Origin: Pratylenchus scribneri
Taxonomy: Eukaryota; Nematoda; Chromadorea; Rhabditida; Pratylenchidae
Reading direction: 5' to 3'
Assembly (NCBI GenBank): GCA_030063045.1
Contig: JAQSEB010000054.1
Span: 310,001 to 374,000, forward strand
DNA: 64,000 bases
Positions 11,277 through 23,800 of this stretch are shown one piece after another (the first letter of the stretch is position 1; each line of letters begins with the position of its first letter). Both the position numbers and the translations under genes were made by a program. The notes under the pieces were generated by a model that worked only from the letters and a program-made list of their open reading frames with translations, was not told the origin of the DNA and did not search any database.

Positions 11277-14200
11277 ATGCCATTAATTAATGAACAATTA
11301 GAAGAATTGCAAGAGCATTTTCCATTGGTAAGTTAAAGCTAAAAAAGCAATATTTAAATCCTGAAATTCAGTTGATGAAAGGCGGTAATGGCCACATTCC
11401 ATCCAGCGAAATTCAGGCAGCACTTAAACTTCTTGGAATCGACTTGCCTGGATATCAGGTTTTATCGATCGATAATCGATTAAATTGATTAATATTTTAG
11501 CTTCGTGAATTGCTTAATCGTTATGGGGATGCCAAACAGCTGAATTATGAACAATTCATTTCGCTTTATGATGAACTGGATTTACAAAAGAATGCCGAGA
11601 CAGCAAGGTGGAAGAACAGGATTGGCAGTGTCACTGGTGCCTACCAAGTTCGAATTGCCGAGCATGGAGCCGATGAAATTGTTCATACAATTCGAGTTGA
11701 GGTTGGCTTTGCTTCAATTTAATTTTAAAATAAAACCCCCGTAAATAGGAAGAAGTTGCCTTTTCAAATTGGATTAATAGCAGCCTGTCGGAGGATGCCG
11801 ATTTGATGAAGGTGCATTTGCCAGTCAATCCGGAGGGCGGTGATTTGTACACCAAAGTGAAGGATGGCCTCATCATTTGGTTTACTCGAATTCAAATAAA
11901 TTATGTAATATTAATTTCAGTAAAATGATAAATTTGGCTGTGCCCGAAACCATCGACGAACGAGCACTGAATAAGCGAAATTTGAACACATACACCCGGC
12001 TGGAAAATTTGACCCTGGCGCTGATGTCCGCCCAAGCAATTGGCTGCAATATTGTCAACATCGATGGAGACGATCTTTCGTAAGTGGAAAAAAATTTTTA
12101 AAATTTGACCTAAGAGGCGGACCTTAACTTTTGGTGGCAAAATTTAGGTCAGAGGTTCTAATCCGCTAAAGAAAATATTTTTTCTTGCTTACCTTACATT
12201 TATCGATTTTTGAACATTTAGTACATTTCTAGGCGAAAAAAAATATAAATGCCGACCGAAAGAGTGGACCTTAACTTTCGCAAAATTTTGGGGTCTTGGG
12301 TTCGAACCCGCTGACAGGCAAATAATTTTTTAACAGCCTAAAAATAGGAAAAATTATTACTAATAAATTAAAATTAATTAATTCATTTAAGGAAAGGGAA
12401 GCCTCATCTTGTGCTCGGCCTTCTTTGGCAAATCATCAGAGTGAGTTTCATCACAAAAATTACCCAATAAAGTAAATATTTTTATAGATTGGCCTGTTCC
12501 GCGAAATCGATTTGGTCCATGTGCCCGGCCTGTTCCGTCTGCTGAAAGAGGGCGAAACTTTGGATGACCTCCGAAAGCTGTCGCCCGAGCAAATTCTAAT
12601 TCGTTGGGTCAATTACCATTTGGAACGTGCCGGCATCCAACGACGATTGAACAATTTCACGACGGATGTTACCGATTCAGAGTAAGTACGCAGATAAATT
12701 TATCTGGGTTTAACCTAGCTAAGGTTTACAAAAAAGATTTTAGAGTAAAAAATTTTTCTAAATTTTCGACCCAAAGATGTGGGACATTAACTTCTGTAAA
12801 ATTTAGGTCTCGGGTTTGAGCTTAGAATACTAGGGAATTTTTGGATTTGATAGGCATTTTTATGCATTTATAAATAACTATGTTGGCCTAGTGGGTTCCT
12901 CTCTTACTTTCGCAAATTTACGTCACAAGTTCGAACCCGCTCATAGGCGAATATTTTTTTGTCTTGGTTTCCACTTATTTGTATTTTTAGACATTCTACA
13001 TTACATTTTTAGGCAAAAAATACTGTAATTTAAACAAAAACTTGCTCTAAAATTTTTTAAAATTTCAATTCATTTTTTTTCTTCAGATTATACACCTATC
13101 TTCTGCACCAAATTGCACCAAAGGCCGCCGGCGTTTCATTGGCCCCGCTGAATGTCCAAGGCGATGTGCCGCGTGCAAATTCCATGCTCCGGGAATCGGA
13201 AAAGATTGGATGCCGTGAATTTGTTACTGCCGATGATGTGGCCAAAGGAATTTACAAACTGAATTTGGCCTTCGTCGCCAATTTGTTCAACAAATTCCCA
13301 GCATTGCCTGAACCTGGGGCTGATGAAATTGGTTTAATTTTTGAATTTATTTAAAATTAATTTTTCCATGAAAATTTAGCACAAATTACGGACGTGGTCG
13401 AAGAAACCCGTGAGGAGAAAACCTATCGAAATTGGATGAACAGTTTGGGCGTGGATCCCTACGTCAATTATTTGTATTCGGACCTTCAAAATGGCGTTGT
13501 TATATTCCAGGTAAAATTCAATTAATTTAATCAAAAATTAAATTGACGAAAAAAAATTTTGAAATGCCGAAATGTTCAAAAGTTCACCCCAGACCCATAA
13601 AACATATCTCGTAAAGATACATCATTGTTCATTGATTATATTTTGGCTTAGGTTTAACCAATTCCAACTTAGTTTTGAACCAAAAACCAAAATATGGTTT
13701 AAACCGTTTAAAACCCTTTAATTGTTGACCAAACCAAAATGTGGTTTAAACCGTTTAAAACCCTTTAATTGTTGACCAAACCAAAATGTGGTTTAAACCG
13801 TTTAAAACCCTTTAATTGTTGACCAAACCATAACCAAATTATATACCATTTAATGTATCCAATTTTGGGTATATTGGTTTTTGAATGTGGGGGACAAACC
13901 CTTAAACCATTATATTTTTTTGGCGTTTTTAATTCATTTTTTGACAAACTAAATTAGTAATTAATATTTTTTTTCAGCTCTACGACGCAATTCGGCCGGG
14001 CATTGTCAACTGGAAGAGGGTGGTCAAGCAGTTCAGAAAGCTTCAAAGCATGATGGACCAAATCCAAAATTGCAATTATGCCGTTGAGTTGGGCAAACAA
14101 CTGCGCTTTTCGCTGGTCGGAATTCAGGGCAAGGACATTTATGATGCGAATCCAACACTCACTTTGGGTTTGTATTTTTTTCCGATTTTTTTTGTGAATT

Positions 14201-15404
14201 TTTCCTTCAGCACTGGTTTGGCAATTAATGCGTGCCTACACGCTGACAATTCTGGCAAAATGCACGCAAAGTGGAGAGAGCATGGCATCGGATAAGGTAA
14301 ATTTATTTTAACATTGTCCTCAAAGATTGTTTGGTATAGTGGAATGCCCCCTCATTTTTACAAATTTAGGTCTCGGGTTCGAACCCTCTCAGGGGAAGTT
14401 ATTTTTTCTGGACTTGATTTGCACTTTTATGTACTTTTACACCTTTCACCTTCCATAATACATTTCTAAAGTAAGTAAATCAAAAAATGTACCCTAAACA
14501 CATTACTTCTACTATTGGGGGAATTAAAATGAGGAAATTTTAAATTTTCCAAAAACGAGATTGCCAAAATAATTAAAATGGTTTAATGGTTTAAGAGGGT
14601 TTTTGTACACATTCACAAACCAAATATACCCAAATTGGATAGAGCTAATCAAGACTCATTGAATGGTATATAATTTGATTATGGTTTGGTCAACAATTAA
14701 AGGGTTTTAAACGGTTTAAACCACATTTTGGTTTGGTCAACAATTAAAGGGTTTTAAACGGTTTAAACCACATTTGAGTTTATCGGTTCAAAACTAATTG
14801 GGAACTGGTTAAACCCAAAGCCAAAACATAATCAAATGATGCTTCTTAACGAAATCTAGCGATTGACTATAAGGCTTATGAGATAGGATAAACCAATGAA
14901 CCGTCATAATCTTTTAAACAAATTAAATAGCCATTGCCAATTACAGGAAATAATCACATGGGTGAATGAGAAGCTTGCCTCAGGCGGCAAACAAACTCGC
15001 CTCAAGGGTTTCCAGGATCAGAGCATTTCAAATGGTCGAATTTTGTTGGATTTGATTGATGCGATCAAACCGGGCACAATCAACTATGAGCTGGTCAAGG
15101 AGGACAATGGGCCGGAGGTAGGCAACAAAATGGGGGAATGAAAATTATTAAAAATGTTAATTATTTGCAGAGTAATTTGGAGAATGCAAAATATGCAATT
15201 ACTTCTGGTCGCAAAATTGGTGCAAAAATTTATGCCCTTCCGGAGGACATTGTCGAGGTGGGTTTGATTTTTTGCCTCTCAAAAGTCCACACTTTTATTC
15301 ATTCATTTTCACAGGTGAAACCAAAAATGGTGATGACTGTGTTTGCTTGCTTGATGGCACTTGGATACATGCCAAATGTGCGAGAAGTCACCAATGGAAA
15401 TTGA
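11277..15404 (+). CDS. plst-1: Plastin/fimbrin, actin-bundling protein
   Basis: Fourteen exons (11277-11327, 11372-11458, 11501-11701, 11749-11879, 11921-12079, 12392-12440, 12488-12681, 13087-13331, 13380-13510, 13978-14167, 14211-14296, 14947-15117, 15171-15257, 15315-15404) give 623 residues, the usual fimbrin length. Fimbrins cross-link actin filaments with two tandem actin-binding domains, each made of two calponin-homology (CH) domains. The N-terminal 75 residues correspond to the EF-hand region but lack clear calcium loops. CH signatures visible include [71 protein letters not shown] and [13 protein letters not shown]. The C-terminal [20 protein letters not shown] is strongly fimbrin-like. 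All exon phases agree, and repeats lie in introns 5, 7, 9 and 11. Confidence 0.95.
12105..12345 (+). repeat. tRNA-derived SINE-like pieces in plastin intron 5
   Basis: Two diverged copies. The second contains the B-box-like GGGTTCGAACCCGCTGACAGG, truncated here to its first GGGTTCGAACCCG as the key part, preceded by ACCTTAACTTTCGCAAAATTT. Confidence 0.5.
12765..13020 (+). repeat. tRNA-derived SINE-like pieces in plastin intron 7
   Basis: Two more copies, the first with a decayed B-box (GGTCTCGGGTTTGAGC), the second with AGTTCGAACCCGCTC. Both are followed by a T-rich tail. Confidence 0.5.
13595..13920. repeat. R1 repeat copy c
   Basis: Three 47-bp units within plastin intron 9, filling most of it. 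Confidence 0.75.
14335..14480 (+). repeat. tRNA-derived SINE-like piece in plastin intron 11
   Basis: Best-preserved plastin copy, with GTCTCGGGTTCGAACCCTC followed by GGGGAAGTTATTTTTT and a T-rich tail. Confidence 0.55.
14560..14895. repeat. R1 repeat copy d
   Basis: Inverted relative to copy c, in plastin intron 11 next to the SINE-like piece. Confidence 0.75.
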
Positions 15405-16035
15405 AGAGGAGTACAAAACAAAAGGCGGCCAAAATTTGAACTTAATGTGGAGAATGTGGAGGCCGATTTTATCGGAAAAACGACCACAAATATATTTAAA
15501 TTTATTTAATTTTATTTCGGCATTTTTATCTTCTAATTAATATTATTTTTGTCTATGTCTTCTTTTTTTATTCATTCCCGATCCTTTTTTGCTGCTGATT
15601 GAAGCATTTCTTTTTTTCGACTATTAAATTTATGCGCTTTATGTATTCTTTCTCTCCCTTTTGAACAACCAAAAAATACAAAACCGAAAGTGACAAAAAT
15701 TCATCACAGTCCCATATACAAATTTATTCAAACCCCCTATCAAAATCCACACAAATCCTTCATTTATCGAAAAACAATCCAATCCCTTTTTTCCTTCCTC
15801 ATCCAACCCATCGCCACAGCTTTTTTGCCTAAAGATATTTTTTGTTATAAATCCTTTAAATTTATCAAAGCAAATAAATATTATTTAATAGCTAGTAACA
15901 GGATTTTTGTAATTTTATTGGGGAGGTATTTAATTTGAAAAAACACGGACAAGAATTAGATCCATAAACAAGTTTTAATTGCACCTTTTTCCGGAAAAAA
16001 AAAGTTAATTCCGCCTGTTATCCGAATTTAAAACC
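15405..16035. other. Intergenic after plastin
   Basis: AT-rich 3' flank of plastin. Short open frames here are biased in composition and show no splice context. Nothing else seen. Confidence 0.4.
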
Positions 16036-16760
16036 GTAAAGGGAAATCAGAACAAAAACATTTTCCGGAAAGAAATAATAAAACTTGGCGAACATTTTCC
16101 GGAAAGAATTAAAACTTGGCGAACATTTTCCGGAAAGAATTAAAACTTGGCGAACATTTTCCAGAAAGAATTAAAACTTGGCGAACATTTTCCGGAAAGA
16201 ATTAAAACTTGGCGAACATTTTCCGGAAAGAATTAAAACTTGGCGAACATTTTCCGGAAAGAATTAAAACTTGGCGAACATTTTCCGGAAAGAAATATTA
16301 AAACTTGGCGAACATTTTCCGGAAAGAAATCAGAACAAAAACAAAACATTTTCCGGAAAGAAAATCAGAACAACAAAACATTTTCCGGAAAGAAAATCAG
16401 AACAAAACATTTTCCGGAAAGAAATCAGAACAAAAACAAAACATTTTCCGGGAAGAAAATCAGAACAACAAAACATTTTCCGGAAAGAAATCAGAACAAA
16501 AACAAAACATTTTCCGGAAATAAATCAGAACTAAAACAAAACATTTTCCGGAAAGGGAAATCAGAACAACAACAAAACATTTTCCGGAAAGAAATCAGAA
16601 CTAAAACAAAACATTTTCCGGAAAGAAATCAGAACTAAAACAAAACATTTTCCGGAAAGAAATCAGAACTAAAACAAAACATTTTCCGGAAAGGGAAATC
16701 AGAACAACAACAAAACATTTTCCGGAAAGAAATCAGAACTAAAACAAAACATTTTCCATG
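16036..16760. repeat. Minisatellite with TTTTCCGGAAAG core, locus 1
   Basis: About 24 tandem units. The first part repeats a 31-bp unit, ACATTTTCCGGAAAGAATT plus AAAACTTGGCGA. The later part uses a variant with AATCAGAACAAAAACAAA. Open frames of 70-130 codons here are only the repeat read through. Confidence 0.9.
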
Positions 16761-17500
16761 ATATATTTTTTCGATGAATTTAATATACGATCCTTTGTAA
16801 TTTTATTGTTGATGTTCCCCCAGAGCAATTGTGAAAAAGTGAATGGATGGAATCGAAAATTGCGTGAAGGGGAAAACACACAACAACTTGATTGCAAGGA
16901 TGGATGGATGGGGCTGGAGGGAAACGAGTCGAGCTCCGGACCAAAATTGTTGGAGGATTACAGATTTTTATATTTCCCGTTTTCATTCCATTTTCCATAT
17001 CCTTCAAAAATATTTCCCCTAAAAAACATTCAACATTTCTCTGGATTATTTGCCTACAATTTTGATTACTTTTCTTGTGATTATTGATGGAATGGAAGGT
17101 TTAGGCCTTTGTTGGATTTAAGCAATCCCCCAGTCACATCCACAAATCGAAAATCCATCCAAAAGCAATCCCGCCACTGCGGCTACTTTTGGTCATCTTC
17201 CTCTCTTCGTTCATTCTCACGAAATAGCCCAGATTAGCGGCGATTTATCGGCAGCAGCCAAAAAGAGGAGGATTGTGTGATGGTTGATGGATTAGCCGTA
17301 CATCACCAAAGACCAAAGCAGGATCGAATTTTTGGCGAAGGTGGCTTAATCTGCTGTGAAGGAGGCGTGGAAGAAGGAAAAACATCGACAGAAAATCGGG
17401 TGGGATGATATTCTCGGGGAGGAAGAAGATCAGTGCGGGATAATAGAACAAAAAGAACAGAGGAGCTTCCCAACTTGCCGCAGGGCCAACTTGACGCCAT
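16761..17500. other. Intergenic, no supported gene
   Basis: Open frames exist on both strands but none has family likeness or consistent splice phases. Confidence 0.4.
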
Positions 17501-17504
17501 TTAA

Positions 17505-17840
17505 AATAACTCATCAAGGAGTGAACCATTTTTTATGATTTTGTTATCAAATTAAAGAGAAGACTTTTGGCTATTAAATGAACTTAATTTTATTTAAATT
17601 GGTTCAGACTTGACAAAGTTATGCCCAAAAAATCATTGATTGTCTTTTTACTATAGATTATTTAAATCTGCAGTAGTTTTTTGGGCATAACTCCATTATT
17701 TCTGAACCAATTTAAACAAAATTAATTTCATTTGATAGCCAAAAGTCTGCTCTTTAATTTGATACCAAAATCATCAAAATTGATGCAGTCCTTGGTGAGT
17801 TATTTTAAACGGCGTAATTTAGGTTGCCCCAGAACAGAGA
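17505..17840. repeat. R3 fold-back element, copy a
   Basis: Two arms are inverted copies of each other. One reads AAATTAAAGAGAAGACTTTTGG, in part AGACTTTTGGCTATTAAATG; the other CCAAAAGTCTGCTCTTTAATT. They are separated by a short centre, so the sequence could form a hairpin of more than 100 bp. Confidence 0.75.
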
Positions 17841-17891
17841 ATATGCAAAACTCCTTCAATAATTATAATTAATTATTCAGAATTAACAACA

Positions 17892-20800
17892 ATGCTCGGT
17901 TTGGCATTGTTTTTATTGAGCCTTTTCCTGCCAGCTGCCGTAATAATAGCCCAGAAAAGTGTCATTTCCCCCTCGTCAGTTCCATTTTTAACCACCAAAA
18001 TTCCACCTCAAATTCCACTTGCAAATTCAACCGCCGAAGTTTCGCCTCTACTTTTCGTCAGTTAATTAATTTTTTCTCACTTTTTAGTACTTATGTTTAA
18101 GTACCTAATATCTCGAGAAGGAAGCAACCAATTCAGGAAGGCAATATGCCATTTGAAAGTCTTAAATGTCCTCTAAAAAGTGGCCAATTCTAATTGTTTT
18201 TAAATGTTAAAATAATTTGTAAAATTAGCGGGTTTTTCCTCCAACAAACAAATTCGGATTTATTCCACTCAAAGACATGTAACTTTTTAAAAGTAGGATT
18301 TTATAAAATTTAAAAAGGGCCAAATTTTAGAGGACACTTTGGGCTTTCTAATGGTATAAGCTGCCCTTTGCGGACCCGCCACTTGCGGATGAATCGGTTT
18401 AATATCGATGGCGGTAAAGTTGATGCGGCATTGTTTTTGGCATTTTATTAGTCATAAAATTAGCTACAAAATGACATCAAAAGCTTTGGCCAATTTTGAG
18501 TATTCAGCGAGTTATGGCCAAAAAAACCGTTGATTTAATTAAAATTGTGTTTTTGGCCTTTTTTTCGGCCATAATTCGGTGAAAACTTAAAATTGGCCGA
18601 ATCTTTTGATGTCATTTTGTAGCTAATTTTATGACTAATAAAATGCCATAAACAATGCTACATCATCTTAATCGCCAGCGGCACCAAACCAATTCATCCG
18701 CAAATGGTGGGTCCGCAAAAGGCGTATTACGGGTATATCACCTCTTCTAAAATGATAATTTCCTCGTTGAGTTATGGCCAAAAGAATAGACCAGAAACTG
18801 AAACATTACCTATAATTTTCGTTTTCATTTCCGTCAAATTCTTCAGCAAAACACAAACCCAGGAAATGCCGGAATTTTCGTCCGGCTTATGCCCACCGGA
18901 TTGGCATATTTGCGCGAAATTGGCATGAAAGTTGTGAATGATGAAATTTTGAAAATTAGTTTGCCAACCATCACTGAAACAATTGATGCCGGACAAGTAG
19001 GAACAAAATGAGGAAATTGATTAATTTTACTAAATCATTTCCCTTTAGGTCTCAATTTTTGGTGCCTATGTCTCAAAGTATTGGCCACCGGTGGATTATA
19101 CGCTGGATTTGATCACACCGGACACATTCACATGGAGAATGTCCAAAATGCATTTGAGGTAAAGGCAGAAGATTCATCGTTAATAAATAAACTAGGGTCT
19201 GTGCTGTGGCGTCAAATCAGCCTATAAGGCCTTTCGCTTGTGCCACTTTTTAGTGTTCAGAATTCCTCTGGGATTTGATTGTCTCTAGTCAATTTTCGAG
19301 ATCGGGACATTGTTACTTTAATCTGGCTTTACCGTTTATCCTCATTATTAGACTTGATCCATTTTTCCCTTTCTGAACCCGAAATTTTGACACATATTCA
19401 CCACCTTAATCCTCTATTTATAAATACACATTCATCGTGAATAAAAAGAATAAACTTTATCTGTCTTCAAATAATGCCTACGGCATTTCGCATTTCACAC
19501 TTGTGCCACTTCTTGGCCTCTGAATCCTCCCAATTACTGCCTTAATTATTTTCGGGACATTGCTTGCTTAATTTGGCTTTATCGTTTATCCTCCTCTATC
19601 TGCCTTTTAATCTTGTAATCACTTAAGCCTTTGGCTCATTTGTCCCTATTGATCCCAGCATTTTGACCCTTAATCCGCCATCTTAATCTCATCTTTATCC
19701 GCCTTAATCCCATGAACCTCTAGGCCTCCGATCCTATGTGTTCAGCCTGAAAATTACCTTAGAAAATTATCTTCAAAAATTGGTCAAATAAATAAATAAA
19801 TAAATGAAATTATTGTATTATTAATTGATAATAATTAAAGATCAAATGGCAATTTTGACGCCCGCCTCAATGGTGCCTTATTGTTGCCTTCCGTGCCAAT
19901 CCAAGGCAACAATTATTCTAAACAATTATTTCAACCAATAAAAACAGGTGAATTTGAGGCATTGTTAGGCCATGTCAGCCTGACCATTTCCGTTCGAATG
20001 CTCAGGTTAAACAAAATGTAACAAATATTTTGACACTAAACAACTTATTTACCAGTTAGAAGCTTGTCCGGCGCTCCCCAAGTTCAATTGGTCTTTTGTG
20101 GTGCCCAAGTTGGTAAGTTATGATCGGTTATACCTCACTTAATCATTTGTGGCATGAAGTTGAAAATTTGTGTGGAAATCGTTTGGTGTCTTAATCGATA
20201 GACCACATCCACCACCGGCGGGAGTCTTGGCTTTTGATTTGGGCCACATTTCTTTCATCGTTTTCTTTGGCCCTTTCTTTTTTAAGCCATACCAAATCGG
20301 CTCAATTCCTTCCAATAGGGTTAATCGCCCAATTCTCACGTGAATTAAAATTAATTTTACCACTTGTTAACCCTTACGAATTTGCTATCTCATTTTTGTT
20401 TGAATTACCTTATTTCGTCCAGAAATGCACAGAAATATGTAAACATCCTAAAAGATCCTCCAAACTTGAAAAATTTCTTTGAAGAATTCCAACCTAAGAC
20501 CCCTAAATTTTGCAAATATGAAGGGTCCCTTTACTAAAATCTTCTTTCAATCCTTTACATATTTTTTCTATGAAATCTTGTTTATGAATCTTAGCCAGAC
20601 TTAAACTTAGCCATAATCTAAGATACAATTTCACATAGGTTATGTGGATTTGAGTGTGCGCAACACTGGCGTCATCACCGATTTTTTCATCAGTCAGTTT
20701 TTCTTCATTTCCTACTTATATTTATTTCAACCACTTTTAAGACACATTCAAAGCCTTCCTTATTGCCCATTTTAAGGTGGTTTCCTATTTCGAATTCAAT

Positions 20801-23800
20801 AATATTTGTTGGTTTTTAGCCAACCGTAGAGCAGCGGATTTGTCAAATGATTGATGGCGTCATCAACAATGACATGAACTCCGTGTTGGCCACAATGCCA
20901 TTAAAGGTGGAAAAGATTCATTATTAATCGAGGGAAATATTTTTATTTACCGTAAAGATTATAAACTTTTATCCTAAACCAATAAACCGTATACTCAATC
21001 GATAGATCTCTTCAAGACCATTTGATTATGTTTTGGCTTTGGGTTTAACCAATTCTAATTTAGTTTTGAACCATTAAACCAAAATGTGGTTTAAACCGTT
21101 TAAAACCCTTTAATTGTTGACCAAACCAAAATGTGGTTTAAACCGTTTAAAACCTTTAATTTTGACCTAACCAAAATGTGGTTTAAACCGTTTAAAACCC
21201 TTTAATTGTTGACCAAACCAAAATGTGGTTTAAACCGTTTAAAACCCTTTAATTGTTGACCAAACCAAAATGTGGTTTAAACCGTTTAAAACCCTTTAGT
21301 AGTTGTTGACCAAACCATAATCAAATTATATACCATTCAATGCGTCTTGATCTTGACCAGCTCTATCCAATGTGGTATCTGGCCTATGAGTTTATGGCAA
21401 ACCATTAAAACGATATTTTTTGCCATTATATACTATTTTTTCGGCATCTATATTTTTTTTGGCAAATTAAAAATTATATATTCTTTTAAGGTGCACATAA
21501 ATGAAAACAATTTGGATTTGATTGGCAAAAGTTTTGGTTTGACACCGGAGCAGCCATCAACTTTCAACAAAGGAGGAGGACCCAGCCGGAATCGTCCAAG
21601 TCGTCAGCTGAAGGCTCCTCGCAATTTTACCCTACTCAATTTTGTTGGTCAACTTCGAGATCGAAATTTGGTCCTCGATTTTGCCCTCATCGATGAGCCA
21701 TTTGTCAGCCAAGTTTGTATTTTCTTCCATCCAGCAACAATTTTAAAAGTCCATTTTTTTCTTTCAGGGAACAATCATGATGAAGTCCAGAGGCGAAATT
21801 TCATTCAGTGGTTTGGGTGGAACACCATTCTCACCGCCGAATGTGTTAATTCCACAGCCCCAGGGAGTCCATATGGCCGAATTTTTTGGCACTGATTATA
21901 TTGGTGAGTTCATATTTTTATTCATTATTCTATTAGTGAATTTATCAAAATTTTTAAAAGTCGAAGGGGGAACTTTCACTCGAATTTTCAGAAATTTTTT
22001 TTGCTGAAATCTCCGAAAAGGCTGAATTAAGAATTGAATTAAATAAAACCTTCCTGAACAACCGGAACAAAAAAATAAAACTTTCCGGAACGACCAGAAT
22101 AAAAAAAATAAAACATTCCGGAACAACCGGAACAAAAAAAAATAAAACTTTCCGGAACAACCGGAACAAAAAATAAAACTTTCCGGAACACAGCCGGAAC
22201 AAAACCGGAACAAAAAATAAACTTTCCGGAACAACTGGAAAAAATAAAACTTTCCGGAACAACCGGAACAAAAAAATAAAACTTTCCGGAACAACCGGAA
22301 CAAAAAAAAATAAAACTTTCCGGAACAACCGGAACAAAATAAAACTTTCCGGAACAATCGGAACAAAAAAATAAAACTTTCCGGAACAACCGGAACAAAA
22401 AAAATAAAACTTTCCGGAACAACCGGAACAAAAAAAATAAAACTTTCCGGAACAACCGGAACAAAAATAAACTTTCCGGAACAACCGGAACAAAAATAAA
22501 CTTTCCGGAACAACCGGAACAAAAACAAAACTTTCCGGAACAACCGGAACAAAAATAAACTTTCCGGAACAACCGGAACAAAAATAAAACTTTCCGGAAC
22601 AACCGGAACAAAAACAAAACTTTCCGGAACAACCGGAACAAAAATAAACTTTCCGGAACAACCGGAACAAAAATAAAACTTTCCGGAACAACCGGAACAA
22701 AAATAAATAAAACTTTCCGAAACAAAGAATAAAACTTTCCGGAAAATAAGCTAAATTAAAACTTCATTTATAAATTCTACTCAGTAAAACATTTCCCTCA
22801 TTTGCATTTAAGCCAATTCAATGCTCTATCATGCATTCAAACAAAAATATATGGACGTGATTGTTGGTCCAGAGGTAGGATTTCTCATTCCATAATTCAC
22901 ATATTTATTCCTCCCAAACTTCCACAGTCCTCTCCTCAACTTCGTGACGTCCTCCAAACCAGTTGCATTTCTGGCTTCTGCATTGGCGAATATTTGGGCT
23001 CGTTGGGAAAACAATTGCCGGAAAGGGAGGTGGAAATTCACTTTTCGGCAAAAAAGGCACCAATCATGGTTTTCGTTGAGGGCAGAGCTCGGTTTAGGCT
23101 TCATGGACGAATGGACTTGGTGAGTGGAAAAGGAATTAATTCATATTTTTGCTGAGACATTAATAGGTGGTTCTATTCAATCCTTATTAGAACTTAGTGC
23201 TTTATGAAGATTTTATGGGAATGCTAGAATATACGGTAGAGGTAGGGGACATTTCATTGCCTCTGGGTCATTCATTCATTTTGCCTTAAAGTTCAGGGAG
23301 ACAAAGGCCAATTAAGGAAGGCGATATAGGATATACCATTAAAAAGTCCAAAATATTATCTACAATTTTCCATTTTAATTTTACAAAATCCAAGCTTTAA
23401 AAAAGTTACATTTCTTTGAGTAGTATAAACCCGAATTTATATTTGTTGGAGAAAAAGCTGCTTATTTTACAAATTATTTTAACATTAAAAAAAATAGAAT
23501 TGGCCACTTTTTAGAGTACATTTAGGGCTTTAAAATGGCATATCGCCTTCCTGAATTGGTTGCTTCCTCTCGAGATATGACCAAAAGAACAGACGATGGA
23601 ACTTCTATTTCGGGTTCTATAGTATTTAATCACTAGCCCTAACAATTAGATCCTATTAGTTAGAAGATCTTACGGAAAGGAATACTAGGATAACTTTTTA
23701 ATCAACCCCAATGTTAAATTAGCGAAACTTTTGCAATTCTTGAGGCTTGGAAGTATTCAAAATCTGCAATTAATAAATAACCGAAAGTCACGGAATTAAT

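Noticed and set aside
16036..16760. CRISPR-like regular repeats
   Set aside because: Units are head-to-tail with no unique spacers, in eukaryotic intergenic DNA.
21896..22725. Long minus-strand open frames of more than 200 codons (repeating VPVVPESF-like peptides)
   Set aside because: They are the TTTCCGGAA minisatellite translated in three frames; no start context, splice sites or non-repetitive part.
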